A stretch of DNA of 64,000 bases from Yokenella regensburgei ATCC 49455 (GCF_000735455.1 NZ_JMPS01000040.1:1-64000); one strand, 5' to 3'; positions 19,689 to 30,290 are shown, numbered from the stretch's first letter. Notes: generated by a model not told the origin, from the letters alone. Program-made: numbers and translations.

Positions 19689-20783
19689 TTACACAACGGC
19701 TTTGCCATTGCGAACAAAAACAGGTTTGGTCACTTTCACCGGCATTTCGCGGTTACGAATCTGCACTATCGCCGTGTCGCCAATGCCCTGAGGCACGCGA
19801 GCCAGCGCAATGCTGTAACCCAGCGTTGGTGAGAAGGTACCACTGGTGATAATGCCTTCTTTTTGGTTGCCCTGGGCATCGGTAAAGCGCACCGGCAGCT
19901 CGCCGCGCAGAACGCCTTTCTCGGTCATAACCAGGCCTACCAGCTGCTCAGTGCCGTTTGCACGCTGAGCTTCCAGCGCGTCGCGGCCAATGAAATTACG
20001 CTCAGCCGGTTCCCAGGCGATAGTCCAGCCCATGTTGGCTTCCAGCGGAGAGATACTTTCGTCCATCTCCTGGCTGTAGAGGTTCATACCCGCTTCCAGG
20101 CGCAGGGTGTCACGCGCGCCAAGACCGCACGGCTTCACACCAGCTTCCACCAGCGCCCGCCAGAAATCCGCCGCCTTTTCATTTGGCATCGCGATTTCAT
20201 AGCCCGCTTCACCGGTGTAACCGGTAGTGGCAATGAACAGATCTCCTGCCTGCACGCCGAAGAACGGCTTCATACCTTCAACGGCTTTGCGCTGGGCATC
20301 AGTAAACAGACTTGCCGCTTTGGCCTTAGCCTCAGGCCCCTGCACGGCAATCAGCGACAGGTCGTCACGCACGGTAATGTCGATACCATACGGTTCAGCC
20401 TGCTGGCTAATCCAGGCAAGGTCTTTTTCACGGGTCGCTGAGTTAACGACAAGGCGGAAGAAATCATCAGAAAGGAAGTAAACAATCAGGTCATCGATGA
20501 CGCCTGCGGAGGCATTGAGCATGCCGGTGTAAAGCGCTTTACCGGGGATCGTCAGTTTTGCGACGTCATTTGCCAGCAAATAGCGCAGAAACTCCCGGGT
20601 CCGGCTGCCGTGCAGATCGACTATCGTCATATGCGAAACGTCGAACATACCGGCACCCGTACGAACAGCGTGGTGCTCATCTAACTGGGAGCCGTAATGC
20701 AGCGGCATCATCCAGCCGTGGAAATCCACCATGCGGGCGCCACACAGCGTGTGTTGTTCATACAAAGGCGTCTGTTGAGCCAT
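19689..20783 (-). CDS. gcvT: Aminomethyltransferase, T protein of the glycine cleavage system
   Basis: Transfers the methylene group to tetrahydrofolate and releases ammonia. 364 aa from [28 protein letters not shown] at 20783, as in E. coli; a longer frame upstream runs through the leader and is not conserved. The folate-binding aspartate region (GMFDVSHM ... ) and C-terminal barrel ([17 protein letters not shown]) are intact. First gene of gcvTHP and preceded by a long leader with a PurR operator candidate. Confidence 0.98.
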   Translation of the reverse strand: MAQQTPLYEQHTLCGARMVDFHGWMMPLHYGSQLDEHHAVRTGAGMFDVSHMTIVDLHGSRTREFLRYLLANDVAKLTIPGKALYTGMLNASAGVIDDLIVYFLSDDFFRLVVNSATREKDLAWISQQAEPYGIDITVRDDLSLIAVQGPEAKAKAASLFTDAQRKAVEGMKPFFGVQAGDLFIATTGYTGEAGYEIAMPNEKAADFWRALVEAGVKPCGLGARDTLRLEAGMNLYSQEMDESISPLEANMGWTIAWEPAERNFIGRDALEAQRANGTEQLVGLVMTEKGVLRGELPVRFTDAQGNQKEGIITSGTFSPTLGYSIALARVPQGIGDTAIVQIRNREMPVKVTKPVFVRNGKAVV

Positions 20784-21206
20784 CTTTTCCTCGTTGAATA
20801 AGCAAGGGCCAGCACGCATTTTGCGGCAACATTTGTGCCACAAAACCCATCGTCGACGCCCATTCCCGGGCATCGACGCAAACGTTCTCTTTAGCCTGAA
20901 CTTACCACCGAAACGAGCGGTAAACCATAAGGCAAAGTGGGTCATCACATTAGCTTATGACCAAAACGAGCAAAAAACTGTACAGAGTTATCGACTGGAA
21001 AAATGCGATTAATACCACATAAAATTAACAACTATGGCCAGCAGTTCAGGACAAGCTGACATTTTGTGCGGGAAAAGGGACAAAATTCGCGTAGCGAAAA
21101 TTTAACCGCATTACTAAATCTAATGCGAAAAAGTTGCTGGAATTAGATTATTTCAAACGAGGAGAGACTTCCCGGCGCACAGGCCGGGAGAAGAAGTGTG
21201 ACGCAG
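20784..21206. promoter_or_regulatory. gcvTHP leader and ubiI downstream region
   Basis: A 423-bp gene-free stretch. It contains the PurR-like site described separately, AT-rich DNA around 20940-21060 suited to the Lrp and GcvA sites known from E. coli, a small palindrome AATTCGC-GTA-GCGAA near 21087, and a 7-bp GC hairpin TCCCGGC/GCCGGGA at 21170-21189 near the 3' end of ubiI without a T run. GcvA and Lrp sites are expected from E. coli knowledge and not individually recognised. Confidence 0.55.
20876..20891. promoter_or_regulatory. PurR operator candidate upstream of gcvT
   Basis: ACGCAAACGTTCTCTT matches the PurR consensus ACGCAAACGTTTTCNT at all but one position, about 93 bp upstream of the gcvT start. 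PurR repression of gcv is known in E. coli. Confidence 0.8.
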
Positions 21207-22409
21207 TTAACGTAACCAGGAAGGAAGATCGTTGAGGCCCATCGCCTGACGAATCAGTTGCGGTTTCACGCCGGGGAGCGTATCCGCCAGTTTCAGACCA
21301 ATATCGCGCAGCAGTTTCTTCGCCGGATTTTCTCCGGCAAACAGTTCGCGGAATCCCTGCATACCGGCAAGCATCAGCGCAGCGCTGTGTTTGCGGCTGC
21401 GCTCGTAGCGGCGCAGGTACAGGTGCTGACCGATATCTTTACCCTCACTATGCAAGCGCCTTAACGTCTCGATAAGCTCTGCGGCATCCATAAAGCCAAG
21501 GTTTACCCCCTGCCCGGCAAGCGGGTGAATGGTATGCGCAGCATCCCCTACCAGCGCCAGTCGATGCGCGGCAAACTGACGGGCATAGCGTCCGGTCAGC
21601 GGGAATACCCGACGCTCACTTTCAAGGGAACACAGCCCCAGACGGTTGTCGAAGGCAATATTCAGCGCCTGATTGAACGCCTCATCGCTGGCCGCCTGCA
21701 TCCGCTCGGCTTCCAGCGGAGGCAATGACCAGACGATTGAACAGAGATGCGGGTCACTCAACGGCAGGAAAGCCAGAATGCCCTCGCCGTGGAACGCCTG
21801 CCGGGCAACGGCCTGGTGTGGCTCTTCAGTTCGAATGGTTGCCACCAGTGCATGATGGCGATAGTCCCAGGAGGCCAGCGGAATATCCGCATGTTGACGC
21901 ACCCATGAGTTGGCGCCGTCGGCGCCCACCACGACTCGCGCGGTCAGCATGCTGCCGTCTTTTAGCGTAATGAAGGCTTCGTTTTCACCCCACGCCACCT
22001 GCTGCAGCGCGGCAGGCGCCATCAGAGTGACGTCGCGGCACTGCTGCGCTTTTTGCCACAGCGCATAGTGGATAACGTCATTTTCAATGATATGACCAAG
22101 ATGGCTGTAACCGAGGCTACTGTCTTCAAACGCGATTCGGCCAAAGCTGTCCTTATCCCACACTTCCATGCCGTGGTAGCAGCTGGCGCGATTTGCCAGA
22201 ATAGATGACCAGACGCCAAGGTGCGTCAGCAGTTTTTCACTGGCGGCATTAATTGCCGACACCCGCAACGCAGGCGCTGCTTCTGCGGCCAGCGGCTCGG
22301 GAACAGATTGTTCCAGTACTGCAACGCGTAATCCGCTGCCCTGCAGGCCGCAGGCAACCGCCAGTCCAACCATGCCACCGCCAACGATAGCGACATCAAC
22401 ACTTTGCAC
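21207..22409 (-). CDS. ubiI: 2-polyprenylphenol C5-hydroxylase UbiI (VisC)
   Basis: FAD monooxygenase that hydroxylates the ubiquinone ring at C5. 400 aa. N-terminal dinucleotide fold VAIVGGGMVGLAVACGL, a DG motif (VVGADGANSWVR) and the GD motif LALVGDAAHTIHPLAGQGVNLGF mark the class A flavin hydroxylase family. Cotranscribed with ubiH (11 bp apart), pepP and ygfB. Confidence 0.97.
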   Translation of the reverse strand: MQSVDVAIVGGGMVGLAVACGLQGSGLRVAVLEQSVPEPLAAEAAPALRVSAINAASEKLLTHLGVWSSILANRASCYHGMEVWDKDSFGRIAFEDSSLGYSHLGHIIENDVIHYALWQKAQQCRDVTLMAPAALQQVAWGENEAFITLKDGSMLTARVVVGADGANSWVRQHADIPLASWDYRHHALVATIRTEEPHQAVARQAFHGEGILAFLPLSDPHLCSIVWSLPPLEAERMQAASDEAFNQALNIAFDNRLGLCSLESERRVFPLTGRYARQFAAHRLALVGDAAHTIHPLAGQGVNLGFMDAAELIETLRRLHSEGKDIGQHLYLRRYERSRKHSAALMLAGMQGFRELFAGENPAKKLLRDIGLKLADTLPGVKPQLIRQAMGLNDLPSWLR

Positions 22410-22420
22410 TCTAATGCTCC

Positions 22421-23587
22421 TTATCTCGCCACCATGCCGAGGGTGCGCGCCGCCAGCGCGTCACGGGCAGGGGTCAGGATTTCCATCGCCATCAAACCAA
22501 CGTTACGGCCCGCCACCAGCGGTGCCCAACGGTTGGCAAACAGATGTACCAGCCCATCGGTCACGCCGATGGTGGCGGATTTATCTTCGCTACGCCGCGC
22601 CTGGTAACGGCACAGCAGCGCATAATCACCCGGGTCTGCCGCCGTCGCCAGCATCTCAGCCAACGTCATCACGTCGCGCATCCCAAGGTTAAAACCCTGT
22701 CCGGCGATCGGGTGCAGCGTTTGCGCGGCATTCCCCACCAGCGCCAGACGGTGCGATACCGCGCGCGAAGCCGTGGTGAGCGACAGCGGGTAGGCGCTGC
22801 GTTTCCCGGCCTGGGTAATTCGCCCGAGCCGCCAGCCAAAAGCTTTCTGCAATTCATCGCAAAAACGCGCATCTGACCAGCTCAGTACGTCATCCTGCTG
22901 TTCCAGTGCATGACACCAGACCAGCGAACAACGCCCTTTCGACATCGGCAGCATCGCCAGCGGGCCAGAAGCGGTAAAACGCTCGAACGCGCGGCCTTCG
23001 TGCGGCAGCGCGGTAGTAATATTGGCAATCACCGCCAGCTGCTGATATGGCTGCTGCTGCCAGTGAATACCGCACTGTTCGCCCAGCGCCGAACGCGAAC
23101 CGTCGGCGGCCACCAGCAGTTTACCCTGCAGGATCTCACCACCGTCGAGCGTCACGCTGACACCGTCTTCGCTACGGGTAAATTCAGTGACGCGAGCCGG
23201 GCAGTGCAGCGTCACACCCGGCGCTTTACGCAACAGAGCAAACAGTCGCTGGCCGACGTCGTGCAGTTCCACTACCTGCCCGAGCGCAGGAAGACGATAA
23301 TCTTCGGCATCGAGAGTGACGAAACCGGCATGGCCGCGATCGCTCACGTGAACGGTCTCAATTGCCGTCGCGCAGTCGCGAATAGCCTGCCAGACGCCAA
23401 TGCGCTCAAGCTGCTGACAGGTGCCCGCCGCCAGCGCAATAGCACGGCCATCAAACCCTGGATGCTGCTGGCTCTCAGGCGCTACCGCTTCAATCAGATG
23501 CACCGGCATTTTCCCGCCGCTCTGCTGCGATATTGCCAGCGCCAGCGTCGCGCCGGTCATGCCTCCGCCGACGATGATAATACTCAT
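22421..23587 (-). CDS. ubiH: 2-octaprenyl-6-methoxyphenol hydroxylase UbiH
   Basis: Paralogue of UbiI acting at C1 of the ubiquinone ring. 388 aa. Motifs MSIIIVGGGMTGATLALAI, LLVAADGSRSALGE and LALVGNAAQTLHPIAGQGFNLGM are in order; the last carries GN in place of the usual GD, also true of E. coli UbiH. Start overlaps the pepP stop by four bases (ATGA), implying translational coupling. Confidence 0.97.
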   Translation of the reverse strand: MSIIIVGGGMTGATLALAISQQSGGKMPVHLIEAVAPESQQHPGFDGRAIALAAGTCQQLERIGVWQAIRDCATAIETVHVSDRGHAGFVTLDAEDYRLPALGQVVELHDVGQRLFALLRKAPGVTLHCPARVTEFTRSEDGVSVTLDGGEILQGKLLVAADGSRSALGEQCGIHWQQQPYQQLAVIANITTALPHEGRAFERFTASGPLAMLPMSKGRCSLVWCHALEQQDDVLSWSDARFCDELQKAFGWRLGRITQAGKRSAYPLSLTTASRAVSHRLALVGNAAQTLHPIAGQGFNLGMRDVMTLAEMLATAADPGDYALLCRYQARRSEDKSATIGVTDGLVHLFANRWAPLVAGRNVGLMAMEILTPARDALAARTLGMVAR

Positions 23588-24900
23588 ACGGTTTTCGCTG
23601 CGGCCATCAGCGCCTCGATGTCATCGGCATACTTCACGACGCTCGCGGTCAGGTTTTCATTACCGTCGGCAGTGATAACGATGTCATCTTCAATACGGAT
23701 CCCAATGCCGCGATATTCAGCGGGCACCTCGGCGTCGTGAGCGATATACAAGCCCGGTTCAACGGTCAGCACCATCCCCGGTTCGAGTACGCGTGAACGG
23801 TCAACGCCGTACTCACCGACGTCATGCACATCCAGCCCCAGCCAGTGGCTCAGGCCATGCATGAAGAATTTGCGATGGGCGTTCTCCGCGAAGAGCTGAT
23901 CGACATCGCCTTTGAGCAGGCCAAGCTTCACAAGCCCATTAATCATGATGCGCACCACTTCGCTGGTCACTTCCGCAATCGTCGTACCCGGACGATAGCG
24001 GGCGAGCGCATGCTCAAGCGAAGCCAGCACGATGTCGTAAATCTCACGCTGCGCTGGGGTAAATTTACCGTTCACCGGGAAGGTGCGTGAAATATCACCG
24101 GCGTAACCTTTATATTCACAGCCCGCGTCGATCAGCACCAGGTCACCGTCGTTAAGTGCCGCCTCGTTCTCGGTGTAATGCAGAATACAGCCGTTAACCC
24201 CGCCTGCGACGATGGTGTTATAGGACGGATAACGCGCACCATGACGGGTAAATTCGTGGTGGATCTCGCCCTCCAGCTGGAACTCCATCATTCCAGGTCG
24301 ACACTTTTCCATCGCCCGGCGATGTGCCAGCGCGCTTATCTCACCCGCCCGGCGCAGTATGGCTATCTCTTCTGGCGATTTGAACAGGCGCATCTCGTGC
24401 ACCAGCGGTCGCCAGTCGACGACCGACGCCGGGGCCGTCAGATTCTGTCGGGATCCTTTACGCAGTTTATCCAGCGCGCGGAAGACGATTTCATCAGCCC
24501 AGGCGTATTCACCCTGAGCAAAATAGATGGCGTCGAGTCCGTTTAACAACTGATAAAGCTGCTGATTGATTTCACTGAAGGCTAGCGCCCGATCGACACC
24601 CAGCGCCTGTGGTGCCGCTTCCTGACCCAGACGACGCCCAAACCAAATCTCCGCGGTCAGGTCGCGAACCCGGTTAAACAGCACGCTGTGGTTGTGGGTT
24701 TCGTCGCTTTTCACCAGCACCAGTACTGCTTCCGGCTCGTTAAATCCGGTGAAGTACCAGAAGTCGCTGTTCTGGCGGTACGGGTATTCCGTATCCGCAC
24801 TGCGAATCGCCTCGGGGGCGGCGAAAATCAGCGCCGCACTGCCGGGCTGCATCTGCGCCAGAAGAGCCTGGCGTCGACGGTCAAATTCCTGCTGGGTCAT
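23584..24900 (-). CDS. pepP: Xaa-Pro aminopeptidase P
   Basis: Removes N-terminal residues that precede proline. 438 aa. The creatinase-like N-terminal domain is followed by the M24 pita-bread domain with the dinuclear Mn ligands: LVLIDAGCEYKGYAGDISRTF (two Asp), FMHGLSHWLGLDVHD (His), VLTVEPGLY (Glu) and GIRIEDD (Glu). Operon ygfB-pepP-ubiH-ubiI. Confidence 0.97.
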   Translation of the reverse strand: MTQQEFDRRRQALLAQMQPGSAALIFAAPEAIRSADTEYPYRQNSDFWYFTGFNEPEAVLVLVKSDETHNHSVLFNRVRDLTAEIWFGRRLGQEAAPQALGVDRALAFSEINQQLYQLLNGLDAIYFAQGEYAWADEIVFRALDKLRKGSRQNLTAPASVVDWRPLVHEMRLFKSPEEIAILRRAGEISALAHRRAMEKCRPGMMEFQLEGEIHHEFTRHGARYPSYNTIVAGGVNGCILHYTENEAALNDGDLVLIDAGCEYKGYAGDISRTFPVNGKFTPAQREIYDIVLASLEHALARYRPGTTIAEVTSEVVRIMINGLVKLGLLKGDVDQLFAENAHRKFFMHGLSHWLGLDVHDVGEYGVDRSRVLEPGMVLTVEPGLYIAHDAEVPAEYRGIGIRIEDDIVITADGNENLTASVVKYADDIEALMAAAKTV

Positions 24901-24924
24901 GACGCCTCCAGTGTTATTTTTTTC

Positions 24925-25503
24925 TTAGTGCAGGGTTGGCTTGCGTACTTCCGGGGCCGTTGGCTGCGGATGCGCGAAGGTGTCGTGGCACAGCAGCGCC
25001 GCAACGCGCACGTACTCAACAATCTCTTCAAGCGACATCTCAAGCTCTTCCTGATCTTCTTCTTCGTCGTAACCGAGCTGGGCAATATTGCGCAGATCGT
25101 CAATCGCTTCGCCGGTTTCGCCTTTTATCTTATCCAGACGCGGCTGCGTCACGCCAAGACCGAGCAGGAAGTGGTTAACCCAGCCGGCCAGCGCATCGGC
25201 GCGATCGAACACCGTCGCGTCGTCGCCATCAGGCAGATAAAGCTGAAAAAGGAAGCCGTCGTCTTCCAGCGCATCGCTGGTAGCGGCATGCATTTTACGC
25301 AGCGATTCGGACAGATCGTGGCTGAAGGCCAGACCTTCGTTAGTGAGGTCGTGAACCAGCGGCTGCCAGCTGCTGTCGTTGTTTCCGCCACAGAGGATCC
25401 CACTCAGCAAACCGTGCATTTCGGCAGGGGTTAAGCCCACACCCTGTTGATTCAATAACTGGTTCAGGTCGTTGTAACCAGGCATTTCGTTCTGTATAGA
25501 CAT
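24925..25503 (-). CDS. ygfB: YgfB, UPF0149 family protein
   Basis: 192 aa from [21 protein letters not shown] at 25503. Acidic, all-helical UPF0149 protein (YecA_N fold) with the conserved GGNNDSSW and [14 protein letters not shown] segments and a very acidic run [15 protein letters not shown]. In Pseudomonas a homologue modulates antibiotic-tolerance gene expression; function in Enterobacteriaceae is not established. First gene of the ubi operon, divergent from zapA. Confidence 0.95.
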   Translation of the reverse strand: MSIQNEMPGYNDLNQLLNQQGVGLTPAEMHGLLSGILCGGNNDSSWQPLVHDLTNEGLAFSHDLSESLRKMHAATSDALEDDGFLFQLYLPDGDDATVFDRADALAGWVNHFLLGLGVTQPRLDKIKGETGEAIDDLRNIAQLGYDEEEDQEELEMSLEEIVEYVRVAALLCHDTFAHPQPTAPEVRKPTLH

Positions 25504-25536
25504 GCGCATTCATCGTCGTTGGGGGGAATATCGTGA

Positions 25537-25998
<462 letters not shown>

Positions 25999-26039
25999 CA
26001 CTTCATGGTCACCTGTGGTAGAGTAACCCTGAAGACAAA

Positions 26040-26222
26040 ATTTCTCTGAGATGTTCGCAAGCGGGCCAGTCCCCTGAGCCGATATTTCATACCACAAGAA
26101 TGTGGCGCTCCACGATTGGTGAGCATGCTCGGTCCGTCCGAGAAGCCTTAAAATTGTGACGACGCATTCACCTTGAACCAAGGGTTCAAGGGTTACAGCC
26201 TGCGGCGGCATCTCGGAGATTC
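26040..26222 (+). ncRNA. ssrS: 6S RNA
   Basis: 183-nt RNA that mimics an open promoter and sequesters sigma-70 RNA polymerase in stationary phase. The sequence from ATTTCTCTGAGATGTTCGC to GGCGGCATCTCGGAGATTC is almost the same as E. coli 6S RNA, and the ends pair (TCTCTGAGATG with CATCTCGGAGA). The closing stem, the central bubble and the TGAGCATGCTCGGTCCGTCC segment are preserved. Lies between zapA and fau as in E. coli, and is cotranscribed with fau there. Confidence 0.97.
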
Positions 26223-26247
26223 CCTCTTTCTTCCACTACCATGCATC

Positions 26248-26844
26248 ATGACGCAACTTCCTGAAGTCACGATATCCCGACAGTCACTTCGCCAGACCAT
26301 CCGGCAACGCCGTCGTTCGCTCAAAAGTTCCCAACAACAGCACTTTGCCCAACAGGCCGCCGCCCGCATGATGGCGTATCCGCCGTTAGTAATGGCCCAT
26401 ACCGTTGCGGTGTTTTTATCCTTTGACGGTGAGCTTGACACCCAGCCGCTGATTGAGCAGCTGTGGCGGGCAGGCAAACGTGTTTACCTTCCGGTAATTC
26501 ACCCCTTCAGCCCCGGCAATCTGCTGTTTTTACACTATCATCCACACAGTGAACTGGTGGTGAATCAGTTTAAGATCCGCGAACCTGCGCTTGACGTGCG
26601 TGACGTTCTTCCGCTGGCGGAACTCGATGTGCTGATTGTGCCTCTGGTGGCGTTTGATGCCGAGGGGCAGCGTCTGGGAATGGGGGGCGGATTCTACGAC
26701 CGAACTCTGCAAAACTATCGCCAGCACGGTATTCAGCCCGTAGGCTATGCCCATGACTGCCAGCAGGTTGCAGCGATCCCGGCCGAAGCCTGGGATATTC
26801 CACTGCCTGCGGTCATCACGCCGTCAAAAGTGTGGCAGTTTTAA
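26248..26844 (+). CDS. fau: 5-formyltetrahydrofolate cyclo-ligase
   Basis: ATP-dependent conversion of 5-formyl-THF to 5,10-methenyl-THF, clearing an inhibitor of folate enzymes formed when the glycine cleavage system runs. About 198 aa from MTQLPEVTISRQSLR at 26248; E. coli ygfA is annotated shorter at 182 aa, starting at the MIRQRRR equivalent. The nucleotide/substrate loop RLGMGGGFYDRTL and the region VFLSFDGELDTQPL are diagnostic. Translated from the ssrS-fau transcript. Confidence 0.95.
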   Translation: MTQLPEVTISRQSLRQTIRQRRRSLKSSQQQHFAQQAAARMMAYPPLVMAHTVAVFLSFDGELDTQPLIEQLWRAGKRVYLPVIHPFSPGNLLFLHYHPHSELVVNQFKIREPALDVRDVLPLAELDVLIVPLVAFDAEGQRLGMGGGFYDRTLQNYRQHGIQPVGYAHDCQQVAAIPAEAWDIPLPAVITPSKVWQF

Positions 26845-26870
26845 ATCCCTCCCCCGACGGGAGAGGGATT
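26844..26870. terminator. Hairpin between convergent fau and serA (CCCTCTCCC family)
   Basis: AATCCCTC (26844-26851) pairs with GAGGGATT (26863-26870), with inner CCC/GGG pairs. It lies between the two stop codons and is one of the dispersed family seen four times in the window. Confidence 0.65.
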
Positions 26871-26878
26871 GAGAGAGA

Positions 26879-28111
26879 TTAGTACAGCATACGGGCGCGG
26901 ATAGTCCCCGGGATCGCCTTCATGCTCAGCAGCGCTTTCTGCGCCACATCTTCTTCCGCTTCAATATCAATAACCACATAGCCCATCTGCGGCGTTGTCT
27001 GCAGATACTGCGCGGCAATGTTGACGCCCTGATCGGCAAAAATCTGGTTCAGCACGGTCAGTACGCCCGGACGGTTTTCGTGGATGTGCAGCAGGCGACG
27101 CCCGCCGTGCAGCGGCAGTGAAACTTCCGGGAAGTTAACGGCGGAGAGCGTAGAGCCGTTATCAGAGTACTTCGCGAGTTTCCCCGCCACCTCAAGACCA
27201 ATGTTTTCCTGCGCTTCCTGGGTTGAGCCGCCGATATGCGGCGTCAGGATCACGTTATCAAACTCACACAGCGGTGAGTTAAACGGATCGCTGTTGGTGG
27301 CAGGCTCCGTCGGGAAGACGTCAATCGCCGCCCCGGCCAGATGTTTGCTCGCCAGCGCATCGCACAGCGCCGGGATATCCACCACGGTGCCGCGAGAGGC
27401 GTTAATCAGCAGCGAGCCCGGCTTCATCAGCGCCAGCTCATGCGGCCCCATCAGGTTTTTAGTGGAGGCATTTTCCGGCACGTGCAGGGTGACCACATCG
27501 CTCATGTTCAGCAGATCGGAGAGGTGCTGAACCTGGGTGGCATTGCCGAGCGGTAGTTTGTTTTCGATATCATAGAAAAAGACGTGCATGCCGAGCGATT
27601 CCGCCAGGATACCAAGCTGGGTACCAATGTGGCCGTAGCCAATGATCCCAAGCTTTTTGCCGCGAGCTTCAAAGCAACCTACAGCCTGTTTGTTCCACAG
27701 ACCCCGGTGGGCTTTGGCGTTGGCTTCCGGTACGCCGCGCAGCAGTAGCAGAAGTTCACCGATAACCAGTTCTGCCACCGAGCGGGTATTGGAGAACGGG
27801 GCGTTGAACACCGGGATACCCCGGCTGGCCGCTGCCATCAGGTCAACCTGGTTGGTGCCAATACAGAAGCAGCCGACGGCCACCAGTTTCTCCGCCGCCT
27901 GGAAGATCTCTTCGGTCAGATGGGTGCGGGAACGCAGGCCAATGAAGTGGGCATCACGGATCGACTCTTTCAGTTGCTCAGGATCGAGTGCACCTTTGTG
28001 AAACTCGATGTTGGTGTAACCTGCGGCACGAAGATTATCCACCGCTTTCTGGTGTACGCCTTCAACCAACAGAAACTTAATCTTGTCTTTTTCCAGTGAT
28101 ACCTTAGCCAT
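26879..28111 (-). CDS. serA: D-3-phosphoglycerate dehydrogenase
   Basis: First step of serine synthesis, also reduces 2-oxoglutarate. 410 aa as in E. coli. Rossmann motif LGIIGYGHIGTQLG near residue 160, catalytic Arg/Glu/His region (NASRGTVVD ... LTPHIGGSTQEAQ), and a C-terminal ACT domain with the serine-binding HENRPGVLTVLN. Lrp control is known in E. coli; no site is called here. Confidence 0.98.
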   Translation of the reverse strand: MAKVSLEKDKIKFLLVEGVHQKAVDNLRAAGYTNIEFHKGALDPEQLKESIRDAHFIGLRSRTHLTEEIFQAAEKLVAVGCFCIGTNQVDLMAAASRGIPVFNAPFSNTRSVAELVIGELLLLLRGVPEANAKAHRGLWNKQAVGCFEARGKKLGIIGYGHIGTQLGILAESLGMHVFFYDIENKLPLGNATQVQHLSDLLNMSDVVTLHVPENASTKNLMGPHELALMKPGSLLINASRGTVVDIPALCDALASKHLAGAAIDVFPTEPATNSDPFNSPLCEFDNVILTPHIGGSTQEAQENIGLEVAGKLAKYSDNGSTLSAVNFPEVSLPLHGGRRLLHIHENRPGVLTVLNQIFADQGVNIAAQYLQTTPQMGYVVIDIEAEEDVAQKALLSMKAIPGTIRARMLY

Positions 28112-28382
28112 TTCCCCGCCCTGTCTTTCTGCTTGTGATGTTGTCTTGTGTTGTGTTGAACGAAAGTCCGTCTAAGCAACATATCAAAAAAAACTATCGC
28201 GGCAATATGAACGTTTGCGTCAGGCATTTGAGGAAATGTCATACAGGGGGAAAAGGCAGGAGAAAATGCTAATGCAGAGAAATATGACAGAATGATTAAC
28301 AGATGCGCTAACAAAATGTGACAGAAGTCACCAAATATCACCAGGCAAAAATTTTTACGGGAGGACAATGCCTCCCGTCAGA
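28112..28382. promoter_or_regulatory. serA promoter region
   Basis: 271 bp between serA (start at 28111) and rpiA (stop at 28383), both on the minus strand, AT-rich near 28160-28330. In E. coli this interval carries the Lrp/CRP-controlled serA promoters. No single operator stands out. Confidence 0.4.
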
Positions 28383-29042
28383 TCATTTCACAATGGTTTT
28401 AACGCCGTCGGCGGTGCCAATCAGCGCAACATCTGCACCACGATTGGCGAACAGACCGACCGTTACCACGCCCGGAATGCCGTTGATGGCATTTTCCATC
28501 GCGACAGGATCGAGGATTTCCATCCCGTACACGTCGAGGATCACGTTACCGTTGTCGGTCACTACGCCCTGACGATATTCCGGACGGCCACCGAGTTTCA
28601 CCAGCTCACGCGCTACGGCGCTGCGGGCCATCGGGATCACTTCAACCGGCAGCGGGAAGTTGCCCAGAATATCGACCTGCTTGGAGGAGTCCGCGATGCA
28701 GATAAACTTGTCTGCGACAGACGCGATAATCTTTTCGCGAGTCAAAGCCGCACCGCCGCCCTTAATCATCTGCATGTGGCCGTTAATTTCGTCGGCACCG
28801 TCGACGTAAATCCCCAGACGGTCAACTTCGTTAAGATCGAATACGGTGATACCGAGGCTTTTCAGTTTCTCGGTAGAAGCGTCCGAACTGGAAACCGCCC
28901 CTTCAATCTGCCCTTTCATGGTGCCCAGCGCGTCAATAAAATGCGCCGCCGTGGACCCCGTACCGACACCAACGATGGTGCCCGGTTGTACATACTGAAG
29001 TGCTGCCCAGCCTACTGCTTTTTTCAGTTCATCCTGCGTCAT
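28383..29042 (-). CDS. rpiA: Ribose-5-phosphate isomerase A
   Basis: Interconverts ribose 5-phosphate and ribulose 5-phosphate. 219 aa. Phosphate loop [41 protein letters not shown] with the catalytic Asp and Glu/Lys residues, and the C-terminal [15 protein letters not shown]. Divergent from argP. Confidence 0.98.
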   Translation of the reverse strand: MTQDELKKAVGWAALQYVQPGTIVGVGTGSTAAHFIDALGTMKGQIEGAVSSSDASTEKLKSLGITVFDLNEVDRLGIYVDGADEINGHMQMIKGGGAALTREKIIASVADKFICIADSSKQVDILGNFPLPVEVIPMARSAVARELVKLGGRPEYRQGVVTDNGNVILDVYGMEILDPVAMENAINGIPGVVTVGLFANRGADVALIGTADGVKTIVK

Positions 29043-29190
29043 GATTCTTACCCATGGAGTGATTAGGTGCGGGCATTATAAAACATTACCGGAAAGCATG
29101 TGTCATGCCAGCTCACCAATTTGGTCTGTATCAAAGACAAATTTATGTCATAGTGCGAACAACAGACATCACAGGAGTTAGCCAGATCTG

Positions 29191-30084
29191 ATGAAACGAC
29201 CTGACTACAGAACACTACAGGCGTTGGATGCGGTCATCCGGGAACGAGGCTTCGAGCGCGCCGCGCAGAAGCTGTGTATTACCCAGTCCGCCGTTTCGCA
29301 GCGTATTAAGCAGCTGGAGAACATGTTCGGCCAGCCATTGCTGGTGCGTACCGTTCCCCCCCGCCCGACCGAGCAGGGACAAAAGCTGCTGGCGCTGCTG
29401 CGTCAGGTTGAACTCCTGGAAGAGGAATGGCTGGGGGATGAACAAACCGGCTCAACCCCGCTGCTGCTTTCGCTGGCGGTCAACGCCGACAGCCTGGCCA
29501 CCTGGCTGCTGCCTGCGCTGGCGGGCGTACTGGCAAACTCCCCTATCCGCCTGAATTTACAGGTGGAAGACGAAACGCGCACTCAGGAGCGCCTGCGTCG
29601 GGGTGAAGTGGTAGGCGCTGTGAGTATTCAGCCCCAGGCGCTGCCAAGCTGTCTGGTGGATCAACTCGGGGCGCTGGACTACCTGTTCGTTGCCTCAAAG
29701 CCTTTTGCCGAGCGCTATTTCCCGAACGGCGTCACCCGCGCATCGCTGCTGAAAGCCCCCGTCGTCGCTTTCGATCATCTCGACGACATGCATCAGGCGT
29801 TTTTGCAGCAGCACTTCGATCTGCCACCGGGCAGCGTGCCGTGCCACATCGTGAACTCGTCGGAAGCGTTTGTGCAGCTGGCGCGTCAAAGCACCACCTG
29901 CTGTATGATCCCGCATCTGCAAATTGAAAAGGAGCTGGCCTCTGGCGAACTTATCGATCTGACCCCAGGTCTGTTCCAGCGCCGGATGCTCTACTGGCAT
30001 CGTTTTGCGCCAGAAAGCCGCATGATGCGCCGGGTTACCGACGCGCTCGTGGAATATGGCCACAAAGTCCTGCGTCAGAATTAA
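29191..30084 (+). CDS. argP: LysR-type regulator ArgP (IciA)
   Basis: Responds to lysine and arginine, activates argO and other genes; earlier described as IciA. 297 aa. N-terminal winged HTH reads [39 protein letters not shown]. The effector domain follows the E. coli protein closely. Its main target gene argO is in this window at 37561-38196. Confidence 0.97.
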   Translation: MKRPDYRTLQALDAVIRERGFERAAQKLCITQSAVSQRIKQLENMFGQPLLVRTVPPRPTEQGQKLLALLRQVELLEEEWLGDEQTGSTPLLLSLAVNADSLATWLLPALAGVLANSPIRLNLQVEDETRTQERLRRGEVVGAVSIQPQALPSCLVDQLGALDYLFVASKPFAERYFPNGVTRASLLKAPVVAFDHLDDMHQAFLQQHFDLPPGSVPCHIVNSSEAFVQLARQSTTCCMIPHLQIEKELASGELIDLTPGLFQRRMLYWHRFAPESRMMRRVTDALVEYGHKVLRQN

Positions 30085-30094
30085 GCCGTTTATC

Positions 30095-30119
30095 GCCGGA
30101 TAACGCGTGGTTATCCGGC
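30095..30119 (+). terminator. REP-like hairpin/terminator after argP
   Basis: Perfect 10-bp arms GCCGGATAAC (30095-30104) and GTTATCCGGC (30110-30119) with a five-base loop, 11 bp after the argP stop. The arms are those of a REP half; no long T run follows (TCCCGCCTTTTC). Confidence 0.7.
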
Positions 30120-30185
30120 TCCCGCCTTTTCACGTTATCTCCACCACGTCTTTGAAATCCATCACAAAATAAAATACAGCACGCG

Positions 30186-30218
30186 GCAAAAAACGACGCC
30201 CTGTTAGCTATTTTTTGC
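30186..30218. promoter_or_regulatory. Inverted repeat in the scpA promoter region
   Basis: GCAAAAAA (30186-30193) and TTTTTTGC (30211-30218) form 8-bp arms around a 17-base spacer, about 72 bp before scpA. It could be an operator or a structural A/T-tract element. Its regulator is unknown. Confidence 0.4.
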
Positions 30219-30290
30219 TGGCGACAAGCCCGCTGAAAGAGCTCACCGTATTCGCAAATATTCAAATTATTGCGTAATACGGAGCAAAAA

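Noticed and set aside
21170..21189. Hairpin near the 3' end of ubiI as a rho-independent terminator
   Set aside because: Short 7-bp stem and no following T run on the minus strand; mentioned only in the leader description.
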